NCBI GenBank assembly: GCA_030533445.1
Contig: CM060070.1
Location: forward strand, 20,402,001-20,466,000
Source of the DNA: Cyprinodon diabolis
Taxonomy: Eukaryota; Chordata; Actinopteri; Cyprinodontiformes; Cyprinodontidae
Direction: 5' to 3'
Length of the DNA stretch: 64,000 nucleotides
Shown here: positions 11,573 through 24,075 of the stretch, piece after piece
Numbering within the stretch: the stretch's first letter is position 1
Layout of the letters: each line of letters begins with the position of its first letter
Program-made: the position numbers and the translations under genes
The notes under the pieces: model-generated
Told to the model about the DNA's origin: nothing
The model's input: only the letters and a program-made list of their open reading frames with translations
Databases searched by the model: none

Positions 11573-12820
11573 CACTATATTGCCAAAAGTATTTGCTCAC
11601 CTGCCTTGACTCACATATGAGCTTAAGTGACATCCCGTTCCTAATCCATAGGGTTCAATATGACGTCGGTCCACCCTTTGCAGCTAGAACAGCTTCAACT
11701 CTTCTGGGAAGGCTGTCCACAAGGTTTAGGAGTGTGTTTATGGGAATTTTTGACCATTCTTCCAGAAGCGCATTTGTGAGGTCGCACACTGATGTTGGAC
11801 GAGAAGGCCTGGCTCTCAGTCTCCGCTCTAATTCATCCCAAAGGTGTTCTATCGGGTTGAGGTCAGGACTCTGTGCAGGCCAGTCAAGTTCATCCACACC
11901 AGACTCTGTCATCCATGTCTTTATGGACCTTGCTTTGTGCACTGGTGCACAGTCATGTTGGAAGAGGAAGGGGCAAGCTCCAAACTGTTCCCACAAAGTT
12001 GGGAGCATGGAATTGTCCAAAATGTCTTGGTATGCTGAAGCATTCAGAGTTCCTTTCACTGGAACTAAGGGGCCAAGCCCAGCTCCTGAAAAACAACCCC
12101 ACACCATAATCCCCCCTCCACCAAACTTTACACTTGGCACAATGCAGTCAGACAAGTACCGTTCTCCTGGCAACCGCCAAACCCAGACCCGTCCATCAGA
12201 TTGCCAGATGGAGAAGCGCGATTCGTCACTCCAGAGAACGCGTCTCCACTGCTCTAGAGTCCAGTGGCGGCGTGCTTTACACCACCGCATCCGACGCTTT
12301 GCATTGCACTTGGTTATGTATGGCTTGGATGCAGCTGCTCGACCATGGAAACCCATTCCATGAAGCTCTCTGCGCACTGTTCTTGAGCTAATCTGAAGGC
12401 CACATGAAGTTTGGAGGTCTGTAGTGATTGACTCTGCAGAAAGTTGGCGACCTCTTCGCACTATGCGCTTCAGCATCCGCTGACCCCGCTCCGTCAGTTT
12501 ACGTGGCCTACCACTTCGTGGCTGAGTTGCTGTCGTTCCCAAACACTTCCATTTTCTTATAATACAGCTGACAGTTGACTGTGGAATATTTAGGAGCGAG
12601 GAAATTTCACGACTGGATTTGTTGCACAGGTGGCATCCTATCACAGTTCCATGCTGGAATTCACTGAGCTCCTGAGAGCGACCCATTCTTTCACAAATGT
12701 TTGTAAAAACAGTCTGCATGCCTAGGTGCTTGAATTTATACACCTGTGGCCATGGAAGTGATTGGAACACCTGATTCCAATAATTTGGATGGGTGAGCAA
12801 ATACTTTTGGCAATATAGTG
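11573..12820 (-). mobile_element. Tc1-like transposon, copy 1 (complete, 1248 bp)
   Basis: The ends are a 29-bp inverted repeat beginning CACTATATTGCCAAAAG, with TA on both outer sides (11571-11572, 12821-12822) as the target duplication. The length is exactly that of the copy at 53418-54665, and the two look nearly identical throughout by eye. The single gene runs on the - strand. Short ends of about 29 bp, rather than 200-bp ones with internal direct repeats, set this family apart from Sleeping Beauty-type elements. Confidence 0.95.
11655..12686 (-). CDS. Tc1-like transposase, intact (343 aa)
   Basis: This is a cut-and-paste transposase. The start is set at the ATG of [10 protein letters not shown] (12686), the usual start motif of the family; the open frame continues upstream to 12866 only because it reads through the inverted end into host DNA. 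Residues 1-64 form the first paired-like helix-turn-helix ([19 protein letters not shown]) and end in a GRPRKL AT-hook-like motif. A second helix-turn-helix lies around 83-110. The catalytic triad is D154 (WSDESRF), D245 (QHDCAPVH) and E280 (NPIEHLW), with 34 residues between the last two (DD34E). The length fits the family (about 340). It differs from the other copy at residue 12 (His for Arg) and 238 (Cys for Gly). The His change is CpG-type (CGT to CAT). Whether it is active cannot be told. Confidence 0.93.
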   Translation of the reverse strand: MGRSQELSEFQHGTVIGCHLCNKSSREISSLLNIPQSTVSCIIRKWKCLGTTATQPRSGRPRKLTERGQRMLKRIVRRGRQLSAESITTDLQTSCGLQISSRTVRRELHGMGFHGRAAASKPYITKCNAKRRMRWCKARRHWTLEQWRRVLWSDESRFSIWQSDGRVWVWRLPGERYLSDCIVPSVKFGGGGIMVWGCFSGAGLGPLVPVKGTLNASAYQDILDNSMLPTLWEQFGACPFLFQHDCAPVHKARSIKTWMTESGVDELDWPAQSPDLNPIEHLWDELERRLRARPSRPTSVCDLTNALLEEWSKIPINTLLNLVDSLPRRVEAVLAAKGGPTSY

Positions 12821-12822
12821 TA

Positions 12823-13442
12823 TCTTTGGGTGGTGGTATGTGAAACTGGGTCCTCTGCTGTTTCATGTTTGCTGCTGGTTTTTTTTCTCCCCTCTACCTT
12901 TGATGATCAATCAGGAAGTGACCTGGGCTGATCAGTTGAACTTTGCCTTCTCTGCCTGAGCCTCAGTAAGACAAGGCTGTTCTGAAGATGAAAAGAGGTG
13001 CAGTGTTTGTGTTTCTCTGGAGGAAAATGGCAAAGTCGGGTTGGGGTGGAGGATGGTGGCGGTGATACAGCTTGCTAATTAGGAAGCAGAGACCAGCTGT
13101 GGGACTCTGAGAATGAGATAAAACATGGAGAGGCTGTGATTGTTAAGAATTCATGTAAAAGCCCAAAGTCACACTCCTACCATTTTTTTTTTTTTTTTTT
13201 ACCAGTATACCCAAACACAAAACACAAATTGCATCACGTGGAGCAGTTCTTGCTCAGTTTATTTATAAGCTCCATCTATGCTACACATGATTTTATGATG
13301 CTGATGAAAGATTATTTAAAGAGAAAAAAGGAAAAGACACTAGACTTTAATTATTAAAATTAAAGAAAAAAAAAAGAAATTTATAGTTTGCTATAAACAT
13401 ATGTATATTTAAGAGGCATTTACTACTACTCTAAGATCTTGA
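12823..13442. other. Intronic sequence, nothing recognised
   Basis: Contains an 18-20 T run near 13182-13200. No gene or repeat ends. Confidence 0.45.
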
Positions 13443-13450
13443 CTTGTAAC

Positions 13451-14003
13451 TAGGGTTGTCACGATACTAAACTTTTCAACTCGATACCGATACGAAGGAA
13501 AATATTCGATACTCGATACCATTTTCGATAACACAAGGATATAAACAAAGACTCTAAAATTCTACAGAAATATTTTCATTAATAAGTAAAATACAATAAA
13601 TAAATATAATAAACAATAAGAACAATATTTTGAGGTTGTTTGCTGTGCACAATATTAAGCCAGCTTGATAAAAAACTTATAAAATTAAAATTAAGTGTTC
13701 CTTCCTTGGCTATGCTTTGCACACATAACAATGACACTAGCCAAACCGGTTAAGAAACAAAAATAATTCTCAGCAGCTGCACCTCTTACAAAAAAAAAGT
13801 CTGAAACTGAAAAGTGCACAGAATTATTCAATCACACAGTGTTCTGAAAGTGCATTGTCCTCTATTCTGCACTTTAGATGAATGACTGCTTAGGTGGCAC
13901 TGGTGGTAGCACTGTATCGATACTTTTAAAAACGAGTATTGTATCCGGATACAAAGTTTCAGTATTGATACTTTTTTGAGTATCGACACTTTTGACAACC
14001 CTA
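13451..14003. mobile_element. Non-autonomous hAT-type element, copy 2 (553 bp)
   Basis: TAGGGTTGTCACGATAC on the left and ..TTTTGACAACCCTA on the right are inverted ends. A perfect 8-bp duplication CTTGTAAC flanks it (13443-13450, 14004-14011). It is the same family as 1428-1967 in the opposite orientation, sharing for example the segment with CTAGCCAAACCGGTTAAG. Confidence 0.88.
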
Positions 14004-14011
14004 CTTGTAAC

Positions 14012-17000
14012 AATATGTTGCTTACATCAGCCTTAATGTCTGATTATTGCCACATTTCTTCTAGCCCTCTGAAACAATCCACCCAAGTTAGGACTGAGCT
14101 TGGATCAGTTAACCGTGCCAAGCTTGGTTCTTATGACCATTTACACATCAGGATAGCACCGTTCCTCGCCTCCAATCGGCAGTCCACTATACTACAGCTC
14201 TAAAGGTGGGATTTCTGCAAACAAAAATGGAGGAGCCCATAAAATTCATGAAATTGTGTTTGTTTACATTGGCAATATTTGGTCGTTTGGGTAATGTCAG
14301 GCAAAGAAGGCGTCCTTCTTAGTCTCTGCATCATCCCAGGGTGCACCACTTTCTTTTTTATGCTATTTATTGTTAATAATCTGAGAGAAAAGTTGTGTTT
14401 GGAACATTTGAAGAGGTCTGTGAATTGCAAAACCAGACACAGTAGAAAACCCATGTAATGAGTCAGCTGACTGTAAATAGGAAAGAGTGCTGTCTGCTCA
14501 TGCCCGCTTTGTTATCAGAAAACTGAGCCACAGATAAACCGTGCCAAGCCCTACTGTTGAACTAGTACTAGATTTAGCGCGGTTAGGTTGTGTCTGTCAT
14601 GGTCTAGTTCAGTTGCATTCCATTTACATTCAACAACAAACTCAGTTACCGGCTCTGACCTTTTTCCGTACGGTTTCAAAAGGGTGGTGTTAAATGGGGT
14701 AAACGTTAACCTGTAAAGTACTTCAAAAGGGTTAGAAAACTTTTGGTATGAGAAATGCGAACATGATTTCAGCGTAGTGTGTCGCCATACTGAATTTTGC
14801 TTTCACTACATGTATTTTTTATGAGTGTATGGTCCTTTTGACTGATATCTGGACTCCTTCCCCTATATTTCTCTTCAACACAACTGCTTGTTACTCTGAA
14901 AGTTGTCAAAATTACACAAAAATTAGGTCAATAGACTGAATTTTAATTAGCGTAACTGCTGCAGATGGGGTCATTTTAAGCACATTTAGCTCCTTGTTTG
15001 AACATATACGTGAAAAAAGCACTATGAAAACACAAAGTCTACTCCTTTCAAACCGGCCAATTGTGAGAATGTTTTTCCCAACAGGGAGGAAAAATGGGAG
15101 TGGGCTTAATTACTAAAATACGAAAGAAGTGCTATGCACTATGCCCATACAAGAATCACAGTGGGAACCCTGTATTAGTTGTGTTTCCGTTTATGGATGC
15201 TACAATTGCTCATTGTGTTTTACAAAGTACTTGGGATTAAAATATCTCCAAATCAAGGAGTATTTTTTTTTCTTTTTTTCTTACCATTTGAACACTCTTG
15301 GCCCGTGCATCTCTAGCTAAAATAACTGGAAATTTCCAGATCAGAAAAAAGTACTGTTTGTGTAATTATTCCTGGCATTTTATCTGCAATGTTTTCTATT
15401 TTAGCATTCCTATGTCTTTCAGTCTTATCATCGTTCGTTGGCCTGTATGTCTCAAACTTTCATTTCCTAGATGATAATTGGTACCAGCATAGGCTGGTTG
15501 GTGTTCTGCCAGTTGCTCTCTGTCTTTGGCACAGTAAACCAGCCAGAATTGGTGTCTGGCCTCTATTGGTATTTTCACCACAAAACCTGCACCCCTTTCT
15601 GTACATCTGCTGGAACGTTGTTGTTTTTCATTTTTTTATAATGTTGGAATTCTTGAAATCCCATCCAAATTTCTGAAATTTGGTTGTCAGAAGGTCCGTG
15701 AGTTTCTTTGGTTACTTTTGTCTTTTTTCGATAAAAATTATCTCACAGTAGCACTTGGCTGTTTTCTGAGCTGCTTCAACCAATTCTGAGCTTAAACTCT
15801 CGAAATTAGTTTATGTGGGTTTTTGTATCACTTTGTTAAATGAACTGTGAGATTTAATTTCCTTGTGTTTATGCTGTATTTCAATGTTTAGTCTTTCTAC
15901 CAAAGGTCTACCAAGGCTTAACAGAGAAGTTAGAAATAATGAACAACCTTAGAAGAAACATGAAGATGTCTGCTTTATGATTCAATGCTCTGTTGGTTAA
16001 TGTTAAAGATATACATTGAAAAAAATTTAATTTATTCTTCACTGTCCTAGAATGCTATTCCAGATGACCTACTTTTGCTTTTATGATTCAAAGGATCTCT
16101 TAGACAGGAAGACCGTTTCATGTTGAACGTTTTTGGACTGTTTTCCTGATGTTGATTGAATTTGTTTCTTAAATCTCTTACCAGACCCCTAAGAGGCATC
16201 TATCTGCAGACCTCTTATGATCTTAAAAAGATGTTGGCTCTCACTTCAAAACACCAAATGAAATGTAGGAAGATTAATCTTAGGAAATATCCTTCAAAAT
16301 GCTGAGTAATGATGATGTAATCATCTGTTCCTTATCTGAACAAGCTAATTTCTTTCAGTTAATGTGAGGGCTTCATCATTTATTCCTTGGAGAAATTTGC
16401 CTTTTTAAATGTACTATTATTTAACTTAATTTTCTCATTGTTTTCACATTGAAAGGAAATATCTATAAGTACTAATATTTCAGAAATAAAGAAAAACGTC
16501 AGGTTTCCTATTATTTCAGGTAGCTGGGTGTCGGCAAGTCAGATTTTGAAGAAATGCCAAACGATGGCGTTAAACTGACAAACCACTGCAGTTAAAATGC
16601 CAAACGGCAGATTCTTCTTAGAGAAATTCAGTCATATGTCTTATGCATATTTTGAAAGCGAAGCACTGTGCATCTCTACTCTTCACATTTATGTCAGCGA
16701 AGCTTTTTTCTATTTACATACCAGGAACTTGTGAACGTCCTTGGGGAACTCTTCCCCTCTATTCAGATTTAAAATTCTGCACATGGCAATGATTGAATCG
16801 TGAACCTGAACAGCAGAGAGATTTCTAGTGTTAAGACATCTGAGGAAAAAAAAGCCTGCTATATTTTTTGCCGTACCCCTAAACCCACACCCCCCTACCA
16901 TAGTTTACATGCTTGCAGACATATTAAATATGCATTATTAGCAGCTATTTTTATAGGGTTCTATGCTTAATTTAATAAGGAGTGCATATAAAAATAACCA

Positions 17001-19771
17001 TAAACTAATCATCAGTATGTGCTCTACTTAATGATGAGGTGTTAAATCATGAACTGGGGATGACACACACAGGGAATTTAGAATCCACTCCTGCTCTCTA
17101 AGGGTTTTAGCTTTTTTTATATATATTTTTTAGTTGCCGTAAGACAGCGTCACCTTCTGTATCTTTAAATGTAACAAAAAGGCGGCGCAGAAGTTGTTTA
17201 TACTATATTTGGAGTTTTTCATGAATGCCATTCAGAAATTCAATATACAATACTTAAAAAAGTCAAAGGAACGCGTACCCGTACATCAGATCTCCATTTG
17301 ATAATTAAAAGCCATGCTGGAAATCAAAATTGTGGTATAGGTAATCTCTTTTGTACAATAGCATGTTGAATGATCACCCAGCAGGGTGTTTAATCTAAAG
17401 TCACTGATGTTATAGGCTTGCCGGGTTTGCTGAAATGTTGTTTCAGCAACTCAAAATGGTGCTTGTATGCATGCCTGACAACTCCACGGCATGTTTCTTT
17501 TTAGGTAACAGCTGGTGTTGTGCACGTAAATGGATTTGTTATTCAATAGTTGATGAAATAACTTTCAGTGTGTCATATTTTGTCCCACAAACATGCCAAA
17601 ATAACTCTAAAGTTGGATGGAACAGATGGCGGAGTGAATTAAACACATATGTTGTCGTCCTTGGATGAGTTTTCTTTTTGCTGGATATTAGCCTGTCAAG
17701 GGAGCTAAGTTTGCTCAATTCTCCTGATTCTCTGGTTGAAATGAAAACTCCTCTTTACAGTTTTTTAATCTTTGTCCATTTTGGTTCTCCAACATGTGCT
17801 CAGTGAAGTGGGAAAGCTTCAACCTTTGAACGATCACTATGTTGACAAGGAGGAAATGTGGCGTTGTGTGGAAACTGTATTTGATCAGAGGACCAATGTC
17901 GCCAGTCAGTGGCATCATTGGTATCATTTCTCCAACCTCCAGTAGTTGCCTACCTACTCTTGCCTCTTAAGGCCAGACGTCATCATCACCAGCTTCCATA
18001 CATCCTTGAAGTTGAGATGTACGTCTGCGTTGGGTTTCAGTGCCAGTTTGTTAAAGCTTGGGTGCAAACCTAAAGAAGACGTGTAGTCGTTGATACTCTA
18101 ACAATGGTGCAATATTTTCCAAAAACGCAGGGGGTAGTACTCAACCAGTAGAAATGCAGTGAAAAGACAAGAAACCGGTCACATTTTTTAAAATATTTTT
18201 TAATATTTTTTTCCAAAATGGGCTGCAATATTGTAAACAATCATGATGAATAGTGTTTTTGTGGCAACTAAACAGACATAAACAAAGCGCTTGAGACATG
18301 GAAGATGATGGTATGTTCATCCATTGCATCAAGAAGATGGGAATGCAGTCTGTCTTTTTTATATCAAAAGTAAAAAAAAAATACTTTGCTTTACTAAATA
18401 CAAGCTTATAAGCAGTAACAATTTAGCCTTTATGTAATTTGTGCCACTTTAAACTTCTGGGCCATTTGATGTCAGAAGAGAAGAACTTGTTTGGCAAGAG
18501 CTTTGATCCCCCTTATAATGAGGCTTCCACATGTGTGGTCTGCGCACAGCTATAAAAACTGGGAGATGCGCGACCTACACTGCGGCAGTTCGTGGGGTAC
18601 ATGCTCGGGGGCGGCACGTCACGATTGCGTCACTTTTGGTGTGCAAACACCCACATCCTGTTTTAATATGGGGAGTATAAAGCTAGCTTTAATTGTTTGC
18701 TACATTGATTTAGAGTGAAACTGCCTATGCTCCGTGGAAATCATAGGGTTTTAGTGCTGAATCATTTCCATCATTTTCTGGCCAATATAGTCGAGCTCCT
18801 CGGTTGAGGGCAGTGATTACAGTGCCTACTAGAGGACATCAGGTCCTAATTAAGTCTATTTCCAATGGTTAGTTCGGATATATTTAAATCCAAAACTCTT
18901 TCACACTGGAGGTATCTTTATAGGGCTTAGGAAGGAGTCATCCTAATCCTCCATGAAGAACAGAGGAGATACCGTTCCTGCTGATGGGTTAAATTCATCC
19001 GATGGCACTCTAGCTGTCCTAGACTGTCTGGCTCCTAGAATCTCTTCAATGAACTGGGAACAGTGCTGGGAAACGCAGCAAACCTTTTTGGCTATGACGT
19101 GTATTTAAGTGCAATTCTGGTGGAGGTGGACTCTCTGTACAAGCTGTGTTGGCTCCAGGTATCACCTCATGCCACCAGTAGTAACACTGACCTGGGTTAA
19201 ATACTAAACACATCATGTGAATAAAGTCTTGCACTCACTTGATGTCAAAGATAATACTGTTCCCTTTAAAATAGCTTCTTAAATCTTTCCCTTTTCTCAC
19301 TTCATTGCAATGAATGAAACTGAAAATGAAAAAGTTTTACCCAGAGAGTGTTGTCAACATGATCTGGTAGCAATTAGAATTGCGGATTGGAAAGAGGTTG
19401 AAAATTAAAGTTAAAGAGATCAATGTCCGTATTCTGACAGAATATCTCTCATTTCTTTCCTATTGAAAAGTTACATTTCGAGTAAAAGCTCTGTGTGTGC
19501 GTTAAAAGGATTATCGACCCTGCCTGGTTCAAAACCAACAGGTGTGCATTTCCTTTCTATTGTTTGCATTTCTTTTTTCTCCTCCTCCCTTTTCCTTCTG
19601 CAGCTCTTTGATCTTTTTAAACTGATTGTTTACTTTATGAAATGGTTTATCAGTCACCAATCTTATCTTTATTTTCTCCACTTTTTATCCAAATTCTCTC
19701 CTCTATAATTTAAATGTGTCACTTATTTTATATTTTTTGACTCCCCCTATCTACCCACATGCAATAATGTT
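14012..19771. other. Intronic sequence, little recognised
   Basis: Direct repeats of AACCGTGCCAAGC (near 14109 and 14537) hint at an old degenerate element between about 14040 and 14650, but its ends are not clear. ATGCCAAACG occurs twice near 16553 and 16597. No exon with splice sites and coding signal was found. Confidence 0.4.
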
Positions 19772-19945
19772 TCTCTATCCTTGTGGGGACTTTCCATTGA
19801 CTTCCATTCACTTGTAACCTCTTTCTACAGCCCAGCAGTGACCCTAACCCTAAAAACTCAATTCACACCTTAGTCCTAATCTAATACTTAAGCCTAAACC
19901 AGCAGGGACTGTTCTAACGGTCTCAGGACTCTGGCCTTTGATGTA
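19772..19945. repeat. Dispersed repeat with TTGTGGGGACT and CCCTAACCC words
   Basis: It begins near TCCTTGTGGGGACTTTCCATTG and runs through loosely repeated CCTAA/CTTAA words to CTGTTCTAACGGTCTCAGGACT. A related stretch at 63520-63690 also carries CTAACCTTAACTTAA and GGTTCTAACGGATTAGGAC. The shared end supports a dispersed repeat family; the class is unknown to me. Confidence 0.5.
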
Positions 19946-22149
19946 TGAGTTGCCCACCCCTTTTTTAGTTATGATTCAATTTAATTACTATATTAGTTGA
20001 TGATTACTTTGATATTTAATCTGAATAATAGTTTCAGTTGTGTGTTAGTGTGTCAACTTCATCCTTGTTTACTTTATGTTTTTCCTTAGCTGCTGTTTTC
20101 TGTGATTGGATCATTTTTCCTTTGCATGTTTTTATCTCAATTTATGGATATGATTCCTGTTTGCAGTACGCTTTGTATTTGTCTGGGTTTATGTATTTGC
20201 ACCTCTCCATCACCATAGATCCTTATTACTAAAACAAGTAATGACACAGCTTCCTTCTTTAATAGTACCTTGCATATTTAGATTATTTCACTCCTTTGTT
20301 TTGGTCTATTATCATTATTTTCAGACAAAATATAGAAAACCTGCTGCCTCTGATGTTGTAAGAAAATGTAATTTGCCTCCACAATAAACACGGCAGTACT
20401 TTATTGGAAGTTTTTGGTCATAACCTCACATTGACTAGGAAAGAGAAACTGAACAACCTGATAGCCGTGTTTGTGTATCTTGGCGTACCTTTTAAAGCTA
20501 AATCCATTTTGAATGCAAGCTCACATAAGGTAAAGTATCTCTACTGTAGTGCCATACCTCTGACATTCAAACCTTAGCAACCACCACAATATTTACGGTG
20601 GCCTTGTGAAAACATGTGAGGTAATGCATGTTCTTTCATCAGAAAGTTTTTTTTTCTTGCCAAGTAAAATCAGGCCAACAAAGATCATCAAGTCAAGGTT
20701 GTTGAATTTTAGCTTTTCAAGGGTAAAACTTCTATTATGTGACGCTTAATCCTCTCCTCAGCCTCCAGTGAGCGTAACTGCCCTGAGAGTACATGTGTTC
20801 GAACAAAGCACAGGGACCTTATAACACGCCAGACATGAGCTCAGAAACCCGAGGAGAAGACCACCCCAGGATTTTTTTACTATCTTTATGACCTTGTCCT
20901 TCTATGCTTATCTCTGTAGTGTCTCATCGTTTCCTTAGCCCCCCTAACAATCTCTGGCCGTTGTTCCAACTCTTTATCAGGGTGATAAAAGAACCGTCAT
21001 TCAGTTAAGTTTGACTAAGGCAGTATTCTTTGAACTTCTTTCTCGTTGATTATTTATTAGCATTACTGTTTGTCTTGGTGCAGAATATACTGTTATTTTT
21101 GGAGTCTTTGTTAAGACTTATCTCTACATCTCTGCAATGGGATGCTTGAGAGCTGCATCAGAAAGCCCTTACAGATGAGTCAGTGTCAAAGGAATTTCAC
21201 AATAATCCAGAATAGTTTCTGCAGATGGTTCAGTTCCCTCCCCCTTCATCTTATCATCTTTTCGGTTGGCCAAGAATTTTTTTTCTAAACAGACGGCATA
21301 TATCCAAGTTTCTGTTTTTTCTGCTCTTGTTTTTTTTGTTCTTCAGTGGTCTTAAGTACTTCAATGGTTGGTTCCCACTGCCTGCCAGTGTCGGTGCTTT
21401 CACACACTCTTGTTTTTTTACTAGGTATTTAAATCTGGTTAAAAAAATATGTTTGGAAATAGGTATGCAAATTATAAATGTAATTAATTGTTCTAAAGTT
21501 GTTTTTTTCCCTAATAGACCAACTAATAATTAATTGATGAGTAGCCATAAAAAAACAACAGTTTTCTTTTTTATCAGAAGGATCTTTGCATTAAGTTAAA
21601 GAGCATAATTTTCTTTAAATGCTTAATTTAAAATTGGTAATACATCATTAAGTTTTCATAAAATATTGAACCTGCTGTATTTAATACAGACTAAATAAAC
21701 AAATAAATTTCATTTCACACATTATCAAACCAGAAATATTTATAAGATAAAAAAAAAAAAAACAGGAACCTTTTAGTTTACTTATTATAAAGAACACCTG
21801 TATGATTTCCAATACAGAGATGTAAAGCTATCATTAATAGACAGGGTGTGTCACTCCAACTAACTATCAAACCGTTTGGCACAACTGCGATGTAGGTCTC
21901 TGTTTTTTGAGTAATCCAATATTCAGTGCAGGGAGAAACTTTGGGCTGCCAGGAGCGCATGTAAACAGGTAGTTATAAATGGGTGCTATTGATAAACTTT
22001 TGAGTTTATTGAGTATTTATATCTACAAACAGAACCACGCAAAGTAGATTATGTATCCTTGTCACCCTTAAAAGGTGTAAATGACCCTAGCTTAGGTTGC
22101 TGTTTCTTCTCTAGCATTATTTCCCTCGTAAATAACAGTGAGGCTCTGC
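19946..22149. other. Intronic sequence, nothing recognised
   Basis: AT-rich, with pyrimidine-rich stretches. No gene signal. Confidence 0.45.
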
Positions 22150-22393
22150 TTAAAGGTATACTGGAGGATTTTTTCAAAATTTTAAAAAGACCCCACATGG
22201 ACAAGCCTGCCCATTTCTACTCGTGCATGCTTTAAAAAAAAAAAAAAAGTTGCTGTTTGCATCACTCATGCGAGCTTACTTTGCAAAAGAAGATTTGCAA
22301 TTTTTCCACTATTGTAGACTCACCACTGATAAGTGTAAATCTAATGACAAAGAACCGCTGCGAGAAAGGCAAGTTTAAATGACTGGCTGAAAC

Positions 22394-23904
22394 TAGGGCT
22401 GCAACTAACGATTATTTTATAAATCAATGAATCGGCCGATTATTTTTTCGATTAATCGATGAATCGGACAAAAAATATTTTTTATATTAACCTCTTTATT
22501 CCAAAGTAAACATTTTAGACAGAACAAACAAGCACACAAGTACAGGTTGCTCATTAACTGTACTGGTGCAATATGAAAAATAAATGTTTGTGTTAAAACT
22601 ATGCAAACTTACATGAGAAATGTAGCTGTACATCCACAACATATAGGGTCCTTTGTTTCATAAAGCGCAAAAAAGACATTTTTGTTTTTAAAAGCCCCTA
22701 AGGGGCTCAAACAATAGGTCCCCCCATTTCAACAAATGAGTTCTAGAAGAGTTCTAGAAGAGTTCTGCCTTTTAAGACAGGAAAGTATAGCAGTTAAAGT
22801 TGCTACTTGAGAAAATACTTAACCATAGAGATAAAAATTGCCCTGTGATTTAAATTATAAATTGTATTTGGAATAAAAATGAGAGAACTAGGGATGCTAA
22901 AAAACACATCCTCCAAAGACAGATATTTACATGGGAATGTGGCATATAATTAATTGACATATTACTGATCTTGCTGGATTTTATTCTGCTTTACTTCCAT
23001 AAATTGCAGGATCTTCTTTACTTTATCTTTGCCAGAAGATTTAAACTTTAAAAGCCTTGCCCTCATAATTTGCAAGTTAATTTATTTATAAAGAAAATAT
23101 AAACGCTGCTTAAGCTAATTCAAATGAAATTAAAAGTAAAATAAGTAGCCAACCTTATCATTGTCTGTAAACTACTAACACAGTAAGGAAAGCATCAGAT
23201 GAGCTACCTGAGAAACTAACGTTACGTTTCCCCACTTTAAAACGAAACAAACATGGTCACTCATCCTGCTGATCAGCTCCCTCACTGCCATCAAAGGCTC
23301 CAACGGGTTTTCTTTTCAGGTGCTGCATCATAACAGTGGTGCTTCCGTGCCATTTAATTTGTTTTTACAAAAGTTGCATGTTACGACTTTTTTCACTTTA
23401 CAAAGCGCAGGCTATTTTAATTATTGTGATCAATTTGAACCATCAATCCTGGCGCATGCGTGCTTCGTTTGCAGTCTGGACGCTGAGGGTTAACATCCTG
23501 CGGCTCTGACTGCAGCGCTGAGAGGGACTCCTGCGGGAGTGAGAGAACGGGGTTGGGATGGGGGAGGCGCCCCACGGCAGAGCAGGAACGATACATGCTT
23601 TGACGTAAGAGTCTCCAAAAGCCGCCAGTGACACCGTAAAAAGTCGCCAGACTTGTCGCTAGTCGCTTTTTTGAAAAATAGTCGCTGGAGGGGTCTGAAA
23701 AGTCGCTGAGCTGGCAACACTGCACCTGCGGCGCTGGCTCGCTCTGCCGTATTTTTTTCTTTTTTTTCTTCCCCCTTTTCAGTCAAGTGGATGTGATGAC
23801 GGCGGCGGCGATCGCGCGACACAACTAATCGATGATGAAATTCGTTGCCAACGCTTTTAAAAGTCGATTTTTATCGATTTTATCGATTCGTTCTTGCAGC
23901 CCTA
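22394..23904 (-). mobile_element. Internally deleted hAT element nested in the TTAA element (1511 bp)
   Basis: TAGGGCTGCAACTAACG on the left and ..CTTGCAGCCCTA on the right are inverted ends. A perfect 8-bp duplication GCTGAAAC (22386-22393, 23905-23912) is diagnostic of hAT. The right half on the - strand keeps a BED-finger coding relic; the catalytic part is gone. A triple GAGTTCTAGAA-like tandem lies at 22738-22768. Confidence 0.92.
23262..23398 (-). pseudogene. Relic BED zinc finger of a hAT transposase
   Basis: On the - strand the frame VVTCNFCKNKL supplies a Cys-x2-Cys pair. After a one-base frameshift the frame continues WHGSTTVMMQHLKRKPVG and runs to a stop near 23262. This is the layout of the BED finger that opens many hAT transposases (CxxC..STT..HLKRKH). 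The last zinc ligand expected after HLKRK is Pro here, so the finger is dead twice over. It gives the element's sense strand as -. Confidence 0.65.
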
Positions 23905-24075
23905 GCTGAAACCATAGCGCATCACACATATACTCTTGAAAGTGTTTGTGCAGAAAAAGATGGCTATCTAGGAACGAGCACGTAGGACGGCCTTGCATAA
24001 ACATATAACCAGAATGATTGAAAATAAGGAGGACCACTTATTTTGAAAAAAGTACATCCTCTGCTATACCTTTAA

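Larger units (their letters stand above)
22154..24071. mobile_element. TTAA-duplicating DNA element, split by a nested hAT
   Basis: Inverted ends AGGTATACTGGAGGATT.. and ..CATCCTCTGCTATACCT are flanked by TTAA on both sides (22150-22153, 24072-24075). TTAA duplication points to piggyBac or Kolobok. Without the nested hAT and one copy of its duplication, the outer element is only 399 bp and non-autonomous. A truncated, inverted copy lies at 55255-55482. Confidence 0.82.

Noticed and set aside
11593..12363. 256-residue open frame on the + strand opposite the Tc1 transposase (and its mirror at 53875-54645 on -)
   Set aside because: It is the antisense shadow of the transposase frame; both copies show it only because the sense gene is intact.
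12687..12866. N-terminal extension of the copy 1 transposase frame
   Set aside because: It reads through the terminal inverted repeat into host DNA and differs from copy 2 outside the element; the family start MGRS is downstream.
14040..14650. Possible element with AACCGTGCCAAGC repeats
   Set aside because: The repeats are direct and no terminal structure or duplication could be defined.
19840..19905. Interstitial telomere repeats (CCCTAACCCTAA words)
   Set aside because: The repeats are irregular and part of a dispersed family also seen at 63520-63690.
23490..23822. 110-residue - frame inside the nested hAT
   Set aside because: Lies upstream of the BED relic where a leader would be expected; composition is repeat-like, with no protein match.
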